From Chloroflexota bacterium (GTDB lineage: Bacteria; Chloroflexota; Dehalococcoidia; SHYM01), in contig JACQGV010000116.1 in NCBI GenBank assembly GCA_016199375.1, forward strand, positions 1 through 6,010: a stretch of 6,010 nucleotides of DNA, given 5' to 3'. How positions within the stretch are numbered: position 1 is the first letter of the stretch; each line of letters starts with the position of its first letter. The notes under the pieces were generated by a model. That model was not told the DNA's origin and searched no databases. It saw only the letters and a program-made list of their open reading frames with translations. The translations under genes were made by a program, and so were the position numbers. Positions 1 to 6,010 of the stretch are shown in pieces.

Positions 1-1
1 C

Positions 2-469
2 CCAGCCCCCGCGGCCGAGGCCGCTGCCCCCACCCCCAGGAAAAGCAAGATCGAAGAGGGCGACTGGGTCGTCATCAAAGAGGGACAGGGGGGCCTTTTC
101 ATCAAGGCCGGGCAGTGCGGCCAGGTCACCAAGATTGTCAAGGGTAAGGCCAGCGGGATAATTATTTATTATGTCAAATGTCCGCAGGTTGCCCAGGAGG
201 AGAAGTTCACCCTGGAAGACCTGGCCCTGGCCTCGCCCGACGGCAGGAAGCCGGGCCCGGCGGGCGCCGGGCCCAAGTCCAGCATCGAGGTGGGCGACTG
301 GGTGGTCGTTACCCGCAGCGGGTTGCTCCTCAAAGGGGGCGAGCGAGGGCAGGTCACCAAGATGGAGCGGGGCCCCCTGAACAGCACGTTTTACTACCTG
401 CGCAAGCCCGGCCTGGACGCCGAGGAGAAATACCTGCGCTCCGACTTCGAGCCGGCGCCCGGCCCCTGA
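2..469 (+). CDS. Tandem-repeat SH3/KOW-like domain protein, 3' part only
   Basis: The frame beginning at base 2 is open from the left edge to the TGA at 467-469 and gives 155 residues; the start codon lies outside the window. I do not recognise the family. The visible part has a Pro/Ala linker (residues 1-16), a first domain (17-77), a second linker rich in Gly, Pro and Lys (79-94) and a second copy of the domain (95-152). Each copy opens with IExGDWVV and contains GQVTK about 20 residues later, then a YY pair and an EEK segment, a pattern of short beta strands with conserved Gly resembling KOW/SH3-like barrels. That fold is my inference. The repeated motifs in register establish this frame as coding; the other plus-strand frames here are shadows. 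No membrane segment or catalytic motif is visible. More copies may lie upstream. It converges on the competence operon, so shared function is not implied. Confidence 0.8.
   Translation, partial: PAPAAEAAAPTPRKSKIEEGDWVVIKEGQGGLFIKAGQCGQVTKIVKGKASGIIIYYVKCPQVAQEEKFTLEDLALASPDGRKPGPAGAGPKSSIEVGDWVVVTRSGLLLKGGERGQVTKMERGPLNSTFYYLRKPGLDAEEKYLRSDFEPAPGP
50..232 (+). repeat. First copy of the tandem beta-rich domain
   Basis: This codes for residues 17-77 of the partial protein. It starts IEEGDWVVIKEG, has GQVTKIV in the middle and ends near EEKFTLEDLALA. At the DNA level it shares GGGCGACTGGGT (58-69) and CAGGTCACCAAGAT (122-135) with the second copy, in the same reading frame. It contains two Cys (residues 39 and 60 of the visible part) that the second copy lacks, so paired metal binding by both copies is unlikely. 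Confidence 0.8.
284..457 (+). repeat. Second copy of the tandem beta-rich domain
   Basis: This codes for residues 95-152 of the partial protein. It starts IEVGDWVVVTRS, has GQVTKME in the middle and ends EEKYLRSDFEPA. The shared DNA words are GGGCGACTGGGT (292-303) and CAGGTCACCAAGAT (350-363). The distance to the first copy is 78 codons at the GDW motif but 76 at GQVTK, so this copy is two residues shorter in the loop between them. The divergence elsewhere indicates an old internal duplication. Confidence 0.8.
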
Positions 470-494
470 GCCCCGGGGGACGCCCTCGCCGCCG
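470..494. other. Short convergent intergenic gap
   Basis: These 25 bp separate the stop of the plus-strand repeat protein from the stop of the minus-strand DUF4129 gene. The sequence holds CCCCGGGGG (471-479), which could pair with neighbouring C-runs, but there is no T-tract on either strand, so I do not call an intrinsic terminator. Transcripts from both sides may overlap here or end by another mechanism. Confidence 0.6.
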
Positions 495-1919
495 TTAGGA
501 GCGCCCTTCCCCCACCTCCGTCGCCACCCGTAGCGCCTCCAGGTCGGCGCCTGCCCCAGCCGCCTCCGCCGGCGACGGCTCCCACCCCCCGTAGCGCACC
601 CGGTCGAAGGCGTCTGTCAACCGCTGGCCCGCGGTCGCGGGGAAGATACGGCGGGCCTCGAGCAGGAACTCCAGGGGTGTTACCGCAGGCTTGCGCTCCA
701 GGCCTTGCTCCTCCGCCAGCTCAAGGAAGCCGGCATAGCTGCGCATAACCTGTTCCCGAGGCGAGTCGCCCCAACGCCGAGCTGGCTCCGCGCGTGGGCG
801 TCGGAAGCGGCCCGCCAGGTCGCCCAGGGCCGCCAGCAGGTCGGCGCGCAACTGGCCCCGCTCCTGCAGAGACTCGCGGAAGAGTGGCCCCTGGCGCAGC
901 CCTGCGCGCTGGCGCCGCAGGAAGGCGAAGAACAGCACCAGCACTACCGTCAGCACCAGGAGCCCGACCAGCCCCCACTTCAGCCCCTGGAGCACCGCGT
1001 CGGGCACGAGCTGAGGCGCCTCCTCCGCAAACTGGGGCGTCGCCGGGGCCTGGGGCTGCGGTTGCTGCGGCTCCTGGGCGCCCAGGAGTGCTCGCAGCCA
1101 GGAGATGAGCCCCAGTAGCGCCCCGAACAGCCCGGCCACCACCCACGCGAGCCCCAGGATGAGGATGTCCAGCACCCGCGAGATGGCGCCCCCGCTGGCC
1201 CTCAGCGCTGCGCCCAGGGCGTGGGTGGACTCAGCCCCGGCCGCCAGGCTCAGCAGCAACCCCGCCACCAACAGCAGCCCCACCGTTGCCGCCGTCACGC
1301 CCAGCCAGTAGCCCCGCGGCAGTTGTCCCAGGCCCCGCTCGCGGGCGGCCAACTGGCTCAGGGCGATGCTGGCCAGCCCCAGGCCGAAGAACGGAAAGAC
1401 CAGCCCGGTCGCCGACAGCTCGGCGTCGAACACCGCCTGGCCCAGGGTGATCGCCCCCAGGGCCGCCAGCCCCACCTTGAACGACGATAGAATCGCATCG
1501 CCATGGTCCGAGCTGGCGGCCAGCCGCGCTCCGCGCCACCACAGTCCCAGCAGGAAGGCGGCCCCGAAGAGCACCCCCTTTACCTCTCCCAGAGACCGTG
1601 TCCCCTGCTCCACCAGCTCGCTCACCCACCTGGGGTCCACAGGCACGGCGGCCGAGCCGTACTGCGCCTGGAGCAGCACGAAGAGGAACGTCGCCGCGCT
1701 CAGCAGACTCAGGAGCCTTAGCACGCCCAGGGCCAGGGGGAGCTGCTGGAGCCACCGGTTCAGGTAGTAGGCGCCGGCGAGGCCCACCAGGACCCCTCCG
1801 GTGCCCAGGGGGGCACCCGTGGTCCCGAAGAGCATCCCTAGCGCTATCGCCACACCCGCCAGCCAGGAGCCCTCCATCATCAGGAAGGCGAAGGTGGCCA
1901 GGCGCTCGCGCCACAACAT
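495..1919 (-). CDS. Multi-pass membrane protein with C-terminal DUF4129 domain
   Basis: This 474-residue protein has about nine predicted membrane helices (near residues 8-30, 40-56, 61-83, 114-130, 147-164, 170-190, 204-227, 250-275 and 313-335) and a C-terminal soluble domain. Residues 388-445 match the DUF4129 pattern: a Tyr-containing helix (VMRSYAGFLELAEEQG), TPLEFL, then LTDAFDRVRYGG. LWWRGARLA after helix 4 is also typical of these proteins. DUF4129 commonly ends TgpA-like transglutaminases, but here a Gln/Pro-rich linker (281-311) sits between helices 8 and 9 and no Cys-His-Asp transglutaminase core exists; the protein has no Cys at all. The ATG is 12 bp after the DUF58 stop; the spacer GGCGGGCAGGAT is purine-rich, but its AGGA lies very close to the start. 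It is the last gene of the apparent operon. A role in envelope biology with DUF58 is inferred from family habit; biochemical function is unknown. Confidence 0.85.
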   Translation of the reverse strand: MLWRERLATFAFLMMEGSWLAGVAIALGMLFGTTGAPLGTGGVLVGLAGAYYLNRWLQQLPLALGVLRLLSLLSAATFLFVLLQAQYGSAAVPVDPRWVSELVEQGTRSLGEVKGVLFGAAFLLGLWWRGARLAASSDHGDAILSSFKVGLAALGAITLGQAVFDAELSATGLVFPFFGLGLASIALSQLAARERGLGQLPRGYWLGVTAATVGLLLVAGLLLSLAAGAESTHALGAALRASGGAISRVLDILILGLAWVVAGLFGALLGLISWLRALLGAQEPQQPQPQAPATPQFAEEAPQLVPDAVLQGLKWGLVGLLVLTVVLVLFFAFLRRQRAGLRQGPLFRESLQERGQLRADLLAALGDLAGRFRRPRAEPARRWGDSPREQVMRSYAGFLELAEEQGLERKPAVTPLEFLLEARRIFPATAGQRLTDAFDRVRYGGWEPSPAEAAGAGADLEALRVATEVGEGRS

Positions 1920-1931
1920 ATCCTGCCCGCC

Positions 1932-3197
1932 TTACGAGCTCAGCCCCGGCGCAGCCTGGGCGGCCTCCATCTCCGGCTGGTGACCGCTGTAGAGACCGGA
2001 CGTCTCCACCTCCCCCAGGTAGCGGGCGAAGTTGTACACCGGGAATCCCCCCCAGCGTGGAGGCGGCTCTTCGCGGCCCACGAAGAGCACCACAACCAGG
2101 GCCCCCGCCGCGCCCATCCGGCGCAGCCGCGCCAGCACCGGCTCCCGCAGCATGGCCGTCACATAGAGCACCGTATCGCCCGCGCCCAGGTTGCTCCCGG
2201 CGCTCTCCAGGAGCACCTCCATGGGGTAGGCGATGAAGGGGCCGACCATCGCCAGCGCCTCCATCAGCCGTGCCAACTGGCGCGGCGACTGGCTGGGGCC
2301 GATCCTCAGCACCTGCCCGCTGCGGGGCAGCCGGCCGTTGGCGAGGAGCCCGACACTGGCCTTTTCCCGGTCCGCCCGCGCCACCGCGGAGGCAGCGGCG
2401 GTCACCAGCCGCTCGAAGACCGGGGGATCATATCCCTCCCAGGACTGCTCGAAGGTGCTGAGGTTCAGCACCACCGTCACCCGCCGCGCGACCGTGGGGT
2501 CGAATAGCCTCGACCGCAGCCGCCCATGGCGGGCGCTGGCCTTCCAGTCCACTCGCCTCATGGGGTCGCCCGGGGTGTAGTCCCGCAGGCCCCGCAGCCG
2601 CGCCGGGTCCTCATAGATCACGGGGCCGCCCTTCGCCTCGCCGAGGGGGCGCAGGGATGGCAGCCCCAACTGCTCCAGGGGCACGACCTGGGGATACACC
2701 AGGAGCACCGTCCGCTCCGGCTCCTCCCGCTCGCTGGTCTGAAAGCCGAACAGGTCGCCGCTGCGCAGCCGCACCGGGCCCAGCTCGAAGTAACCCCGCT
2801 GGGTGCAGCGCAGCCGGTAGCGCCAGCCCACTCGCTCATAGCCTGCCATGGACGTCAGCAGCTCGAGCTGCCGCGAGCGGCCGCGGTGCGAGTACTTCAG
2901 CTCCATCCCTTCCAGCTCAAGACCCTCGGGGACCTCGTCCACGGCCTCGATCCAGGGCAGTGGGACGACCTTTCGGTTCGTCACCGCCACGGTGAGCTCC
3001 ACCGTCTCGCCGATGAAGGCGCGGCTCTGGCTGAGCCGGCGCTCGTAGCTGACCCGCCGCAGCGAGAGGCGGTTCCAGAGCCAGCTCAGGCCTCCCGCCA
3101 TGGCCACCAGGCCCCCAAAGGCCAGCAGGATGCGGTGCCCCGTCGCCAGGCCGGCGATGACCAGGGCGGCGGCGAGCCACAACCAACGTTCTGACAT
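1932..3197 (-). CDS. DUF58 domain-containing membrane-anchored protein
   Basis: This 421-residue protein starts with two membrane helices (about residues 5-20 and 23-41), followed by a beta-rich segment (about 45-170) and the DUF58 signature at 203-232: LRDYTPGDPMRRVDWKASAR followed by HGRLRSRLF. The preceding EDPARLRG is also typical. The rest has a von Willebrand A-like layout, but the usual MIDAS DxSxS after the first strand is NLSTF (245-249), so metal-dependent binding there is doubtful. DUF58 proteins usually work with a MoxR AAA+ ATPase in envelope or stress-related systems; no MoxR gene is in this window. The ATG is 12 bp downstream of the comEC stop with only a weak GGA upstream, and the next gene follows after another 12 bp, supporting co-expression. 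Length and order (DUF58 then DUF4129) are normal for the family. The family call is firm; the cellular role is not known. Confidence 0.92.
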   Translation of the reverse strand: MSERWLWLAAALVIAGLATGHRILLAFGGLVAMAGGLSWLWNRLSLRRVSYERRLSQSRAFIGETVELTVAVTNRKVVPLPWIEAVDEVPEGLELEGMELKYSHRGRSRQLELLTSMAGYERVGWRYRLRCTQRGYFELGPVRLRSGDLFGFQTSEREEPERTVLLVYPQVVPLEQLGLPSLRPLGEAKGGPVIYEDPARLRGLRDYTPGDPMRRVDWKASARHGRLRSRLFDPTVARRVTVVLNLSTFEQSWEGYDPPVFERLVTAAASAVARADREKASVGLLANGRLPRSGQVLRIGPSQSPRQLARLMEALAMVGPFIAYPMEVLLESAGSNLGAGDTVLYVTAMLREPVLARLRRMGAAGALVVVLFVGREEPPPRWGGFPVYNFARYLGEVETSGLYSGHQPEMEAAQAAPGLSS

Positions 3198-3209
3198 GGT
3201 TCCAGAACT

Positions 3210-5549
3210 CTACCACACGCCCCTGGGTGATGGAGATGGGGGCGGCGTCCGCGCTGGCGGCGCGACTCGCTGGCCTTCCGGGGCCTGCTTCAGCAGGAGC
3301 CGCCGCCCATCGGTGCGCAGGACGATCTCCCGGCGGCCCTCAGTCCCCAGCGTGACCGGGCCCCCCGGCGCCCGCCGCGGCCCCTGGTCCTCAGCACCTT
3401 TGTATGCACCTGAGACGACAATCACCTGCGCGCCCAGATCGCGGAGCGCAGCGCCCGCGGCGGAGGCGCTTGTCACGAAGACCGCCTGAGGCGGTTGCCC
3501 TGCGGCGGATAGCGTCCCACCGCCTGAGAGGGCACCCATGACCAGGATGCGGGCCGCGCCGTAGCTGATGAGAAGCCCAGCGTGTCGCTGCGCGCCGGCT
3601 GCCTGCTCGAGCTCGATTACTTCCACCGTGACCCTGGGGCCCAACCGGACAGCAGTCCCCGGGGAGGCGGGCTCGGCAGGCACGCCAGCGTCCGCCAGGC
3701 CACGCCGCCACTCCCGGTGCAGGGCGCCCGCTCCAGCGCTGGCGTAGAGGGCGCGGCGCGGTCGGTGCCGGGAGCTGACAGCCACCTGCCCCGCCAGGTA
3801 CGCAGGCTCGCTGCGTGTCGAGACCAGCAGGTCCAGGTGCCGGTCCCAGAACGGCAGGGCGCGCGCCAGGGCCAGCTCCAGGGCCTCCGGGCTGGGGCCG
3901 CCGTCAACCAGGGCCCGCACCCTGCCCGGGGCCTCCACTAGGATGGCATGGCCAGAGGGCACCGGCAGGGCCCGCACCACTAGCTCGCCTCCCGGGGCCG
4001 TCAGGGCCATCGCCCAGGCCAGCGCCGCCCCCGTCGCCAGGCCGCCGAGCCCCCAGCGCCAGCGGGGCGCGGCCCCTCCCCACAGATCGGGCGTCACCCT
4101 CACCACCGGGAGCGGGCGCCGGCTCCACAGCCAGAGGGCGCCCCCGAGGGCCAGGTAATACCCGGCCATCGCCGCCCTCGCCGGCGCCTCCACCTGGAGG
4201 CCGGCGCCGGGTACGCGGGCGAAAAGCTCCACCACCTGGACCAGGTAGGTGAGAGGCAGCCAGCTCACCCAGCCCAGGGCCGTCGCCAGCGGGCCGCTCA
4301 GGAGCCCGGCCGTGGCGGTGACAGCGGAGGTGGCGATGATGAAGGGCAGCGCGGGCAGTCCCGCCAGGGTGGCCGGCACGCCCACCCAGGAGAAGCTATG
4401 GAAGGTGCGGGCGATGATGGGCCAGGTGAGGGCCACGGCGGCCACGCTGACCGCCAGGTTCTGGCCCAGCCAGGCCGCCAGCCCGGCGCGGATGCCGCGG
4501 CCTGGTGGGCCTGCGGGCGTGGTCCACCGGCTCCACGCCGCCTGTAGCCTGGGGGCGAGCAGGACCAGCCCCACCATGGCGCCGGCGCTGAGCTGGAAGG
4601 AGACGTCCGCCAGGACCTGGGGCTGCACCCCGACCATCGCCGCCAGGGCGAGCGCCAGGGCTACCAGCCCGCTCGTCTGCCTGCCCAGAGCGCTGCCCAG
4701 CAGATAGGCGGAGGCCATGACCGTCGCCCGCACCACCGGCGGCTCGGCGCCAGCCAGGGCGGCGTAGGCCCAGACGCAGGCGAGCAGGGTCAACAGGGCC
4801 CAGCGCCGGCCCAGCAGCCACAGCAGCGCGCCGCTCACCAGGCCCACCACGATGGTGATGTTCTGGCCGGAGATGGTGACGAGGTGACTGGTGCCCGTAG
4901 CCCGGAACGCAGCGGTGAGCTCGGGGGGCAGATTGGAGCGCAGGCCCAGGAAGATGCCCTGGGCGAGGCCGGCCTGGGGTTCGGGCAGGGCCCGCGCCAG
5001 GCTGTCCGCCAGACGCGCGCGCAAGTCCTCCAGGGGCTGGCGCCAGAGCCCACCCTGGCCGTGGCCCAGGATGGCGAGGCGGGGGTAGCGCAACACCAGC
5101 CGCTGGCCGCCCCGCCACTGCTCCTCTTTCAGTACCCCAGTGGCTCGGACGCGGTCGCCGAAGCGATAGGCCGGATAGAGAGCTGTAACCACGGTGACAG
5201 CGCCGGTCGCGGCTGGCCCGCTGGCGGTCCGGGCGGCCAGCGTCAGGCGCTGGGCCTGCCCCGCCGCCTCGGGCGGGGCGGCGACGACTCCTTCCAGGAT
5301 GACCTGCCTGCCTGCCGCGTCTCCTAGGGCCTTTGTGCCAGGGTCGGGAGATGGCAGCGCGACCCTCAGGAGCCCGCCCGCCAGGGCGATGGCGGCGAGG
5401 GCCAGCAACCGCAGCCTCTGGTCGCGCAGCCAGAGGCCGGCGAGGGCGGCGAGCGGCGCGACCACCAGGGCGGCCTCCCAGGGCCAGCCCCGCCAGACGC
5501 CGACCGTAACCCCAATGAGGAAGCCGCAAGCCAGGGCAAGCGTCGGCAT
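3210..5549 (-). CDS. comEC: ComEC/Rec2 DNA-uptake channel with degenerate C-terminal MBL domain
   Basis: ComEC forms the inner-membrane channel that takes up single-stranded DNA during natural transformation. This 779-residue protein has the full-length architecture: three N-terminal helices (about 3-64), a DUF4131/OB-like region (about 80-165), and the Competence core (about 192-475) opening with LAQGIFLGLRSNLPPELTAA and GTSHLVTISGQNITIV, then many helices including DVSFQLSAGAM (315-325). A further helix (about 498-516) leads to a C-terminal metallo-beta-lactamase-like domain (about 521-755). That domain keeps LVDGG (547-551) and the following helix, but the THxDxDHxGG position reads STRSEPAYLAG (577-587), the later GD motif reads MGAL (671-674), and the HHGS position reads TSAS (693-696), so nuclease activity is unlikely. 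A Pro-rich tail ends the protein. The ATG lies 4 bp after the comEA stop without a clear Shine-Dalgarno, suggesting coupling to comEA translation. No frameshift is visible. Confidence 0.95.
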   Translation of the reverse strand: MPTLALACGFLIGVTVGVWRGWPWEAALVVAPLAALAGLWLRDQRLRLLALAAIALAGGLLRVALPSPDPGTKALGDAAGRQVILEGVVAAPPEAAGQAQRLTLAARTASGPAATGAVTVVTALYPAYRFGDRVRATGVLKEEQWRGGQRLVLRYPRLAILGHGQGGLWRQPLEDLRARLADSLARALPEPQAGLAQGIFLGLRSNLPPELTAAFRATGTSHLVTISGQNITIVVGLVSGALLWLLGRRWALLTLLACVWAYAALAGAEPPVVRATVMASAYLLGSALGRQTSGLVALALALAAMVGVQPQVLADVSFQLSAGAMVGLVLLAPRLQAAWSRWTTPAGPPGRGIRAGLAAWLGQNLAVSVAAVALTWPIIARTFHSFSWVGVPATLAGLPALPFIIATSAVTATAGLLSGPLATALGWVSWLPLTYLVQVVELFARVPGAGLQVEAPARAAMAGYYLALGGALWLWSRRPLPVVRVTPDLWGGAAPRWRWGLGGLATGAALAWAMALTAPGGELVVRALPVPSGHAILVEAPGRVRALVDGGPSPEALELALARALPFWDRHLDLLVSTRSEPAYLAGQVAVSSRHRPRRALYASAGAGALHREWRRGLADAGVPAEPASPGTAVRLGPRVTVEVIELEQAAGAQRHAGLLISYGAARILVMGALSGGGTLSAAGQPPQAVFVTSASAAGAALRDLGAQVIVVSGAYKGAEDQGPRRAPGGPVTLGTEGRREIVLRTDGRRLLLKQAPEGQRVAPPARTPPPSPSPRGVW
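3270..3959 (-). other. Degenerate metallo-beta-lactamase-like domain of ComEC
   Basis: This covers roughly residues 531-760 of ComEC. It is aligned by eye with the usual ComEC C-terminal domain through ILVEAPGRVRALVDGG, HLDLLVSTR, AARILVMGAL and QVIVVSGAY, which match strand patterns of the family. All metal-ligand motifs are replaced while the reading frame remains intact. I read it as a retained fold with lost catalysis, possibly kept for structure or DNA contact. Confidence 0.7.
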
Positions 5550-5553
5550 GCTA

Positions 5554-6010
5554 TCAGCGCGCCACTACCATGCCCTTGAGCCTGTCCACCGTGGTGGGGC
5601 CCAAGCCCGGGACCTGGTCCAGCGCCTGCACATCGGGGAAGGGGCCGTGTTCCTCGCGGTAGCGCACGATGGCCGCCGCTCGCACGGGGCCGATGCCGGG
5701 GAGCGCCTGCAGGGCCTCGACCGAGGCGATGTTGATGTCGAGGGGCGCCAGCATGGGCAGGCTTCCAGGCATACGGGTCGGCACGACTACCTGCTGCTCG
5801 TCGCGCAGGCGCGCGGCCAGGTTTATAGCCAGCAGGTCGGCGTCCGGTGTCCCTCCCCCGGCAGCGCGCAGGGCCTCCTCCAGCCGGTCGTCCGGCCGCA
5901 GAGTATAGTCGCCGGGCCGCGCCTCGGCACCGGAGACGTACACCTTGATCTCGGCGGTCTCCACGGTGGCGGTTGGCAGAGCGATCTCCAGGCCCCCGAG
6001 GGCGTTGAGG
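5554..6010 (-). CDS. comEA: ComEA DNA receptor, 5' end outside the window
   Basis: ComEA is the membrane-anchored DNA-binding receptor that hands double-stranded DNA to ComEC. The frame is open to the right edge (LNALGGLEIALPTATVETAE precedes the conserved part), so the GTG at 5962-5964 is probably internal and the N-terminal anchor helix lies beyond 6010. Counted from that GTG, residues 7-63 form an SLBB domain (KVYVSGAEARPGDY, ALRAAGG, AINLAARLRDEQQVVVP). After a short linker, residues 76-136 form two helix-hairpin-helix motifs: LDINIASVEALQALPGIGP and QALDQVPGLGPTTVDRLKG, with the usual YREEHGPF between them. This is the standard Gram-positive-type SLBB plus HhH arrangement. The gene ends 4 bp before comEC, a classic comEA-comEC pair. 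The promoter and any regulatory site are outside the window. Confidence 0.93.
   Translation of the reverse strand, partial: LNALGGLEIALPTATVETAEIKVYVSGAEARPGDYTLRPDDRLEEALRAAGGGTPDADLLAINLAARLRDEQQVVVPTRMPGSLPMLAPLDINIASVEALQALPGIGPVRAAAIVRYREEHGPFPDVQALDQVPGLGPTTVDRLKGMVVAR

Noticed and set aside
463..479. Possible terminator hairpin between the convergent genes
   Set aside because: The C-run at 463-466 can pair with the G-run at 475-478, but the stem is only four base pairs and no T-tract follows on either strand.
178..498. Plus-strand ORF of 106 residues at the left edge
   Set aside because: The frame starting at base 2 carries the in-register internal repeats and is open through the region, so this ORF is a shadow in a different frame.
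1980..2507. Plus-strand ORF of 175 residues opposite the DUF58 gene
   Set aside because: It is antisense to a well-supported DUF58 frame, has low-complexity His/Arg/Gln-rich composition and no recognisable motif, as expected of an antisense shadow in GC-rich DNA.
2526..3194. Plus-strand ORF of 222 residues opposite the DUF58 gene
   Set aside because: It lies entirely opposite the conserved N-terminal half of the DUF58 protein and shows no domain-like pattern; long antisense open frames are common at this GC level.
4396..5529. Minus-strand ORF of 377 residues in another frame of comEC
   Set aside because: It is Arg/Gly/Pro-rich, lacks membrane segments or motifs, and overlaps the clearly conserved DUF4131 and Competence regions of ComEC.
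5962..5964. GTG as the true start of comEA
   Set aside because: The frame stays open to the window edge, the upstream residues resemble the post-membrane linker of ComEA proteins, and starting here would remove the membrane anchor the family needs.

Overview
The window is very GC-rich DNA with strong G/C preference at third codon positions and tightly packed genes. It holds four genes on the minus strand that look like one operon (comEA, comEC, a DUF58 gene, a DUF4129 gene) and, at the left edge, the 3' end of a convergent plus-strand gene. The ComEA style (SLBB plus helix-hairpin-helix, preceded by a 'LPT-T' type linker), the SGQNI motif in ComEC and the high GC suggest a Chloroflexota bacterium, perhaps Dehalococcoidia. 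This assignment is inferred from protein style only; no rRNA or other phylogenetic marker is present.

Layout, left to right. Positions 1-469 (+) encode the last 155 residues of a protein made of two copies of a small beta-rich domain of about 60 residues, separated by Pro/Ala/Lys linkers; its start lies left of the window. A 25-bp gap with no convincing terminator separates it from the minus-strand genes. On the minus strand, in transcription order, are comEA (6010-5554, 5' end outside the window), comEC (5549-3210), a DUF58 protein (3197-1932) and a nine-helix membrane protein ending in a DUF4129 domain (1919-495). Gaps are 4, 12 and 12 bp, so co-transcription and translational coupling are likely. 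The promoter must lie beyond position 6010.

Functionally, ComEA (DNA receptor at the outer face of the membrane) and ComEC (DNA-uptake channel) are the core of natural transformation. DUF58 and DUF4129 proteins usually travel with a MoxR AAA+ ATPase and a transglutaminase. Here neither partner is in the window, and the DUF4129 protein has a short Gln/Pro linker where TgpA-type proteins carry the transglutaminase fold.

The most notable points are: (1) the ComEC C-terminal metallo-beta-lactamase-like domain keeps its outline but has lost every recognisable metal-ligand motif; (2) the DUF58 protein lacks the usual MIDAS residues; (3) competence genes are coupled to a stripped-down DUF58/DUF4129 pair; (4) the left-edge gene is an unrecognised tandem-domain protein. 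No RNA genes, CRISPR arrays, insertion sequences or phage genes were seen. No stretch longer than 300 bp lacks a gene.
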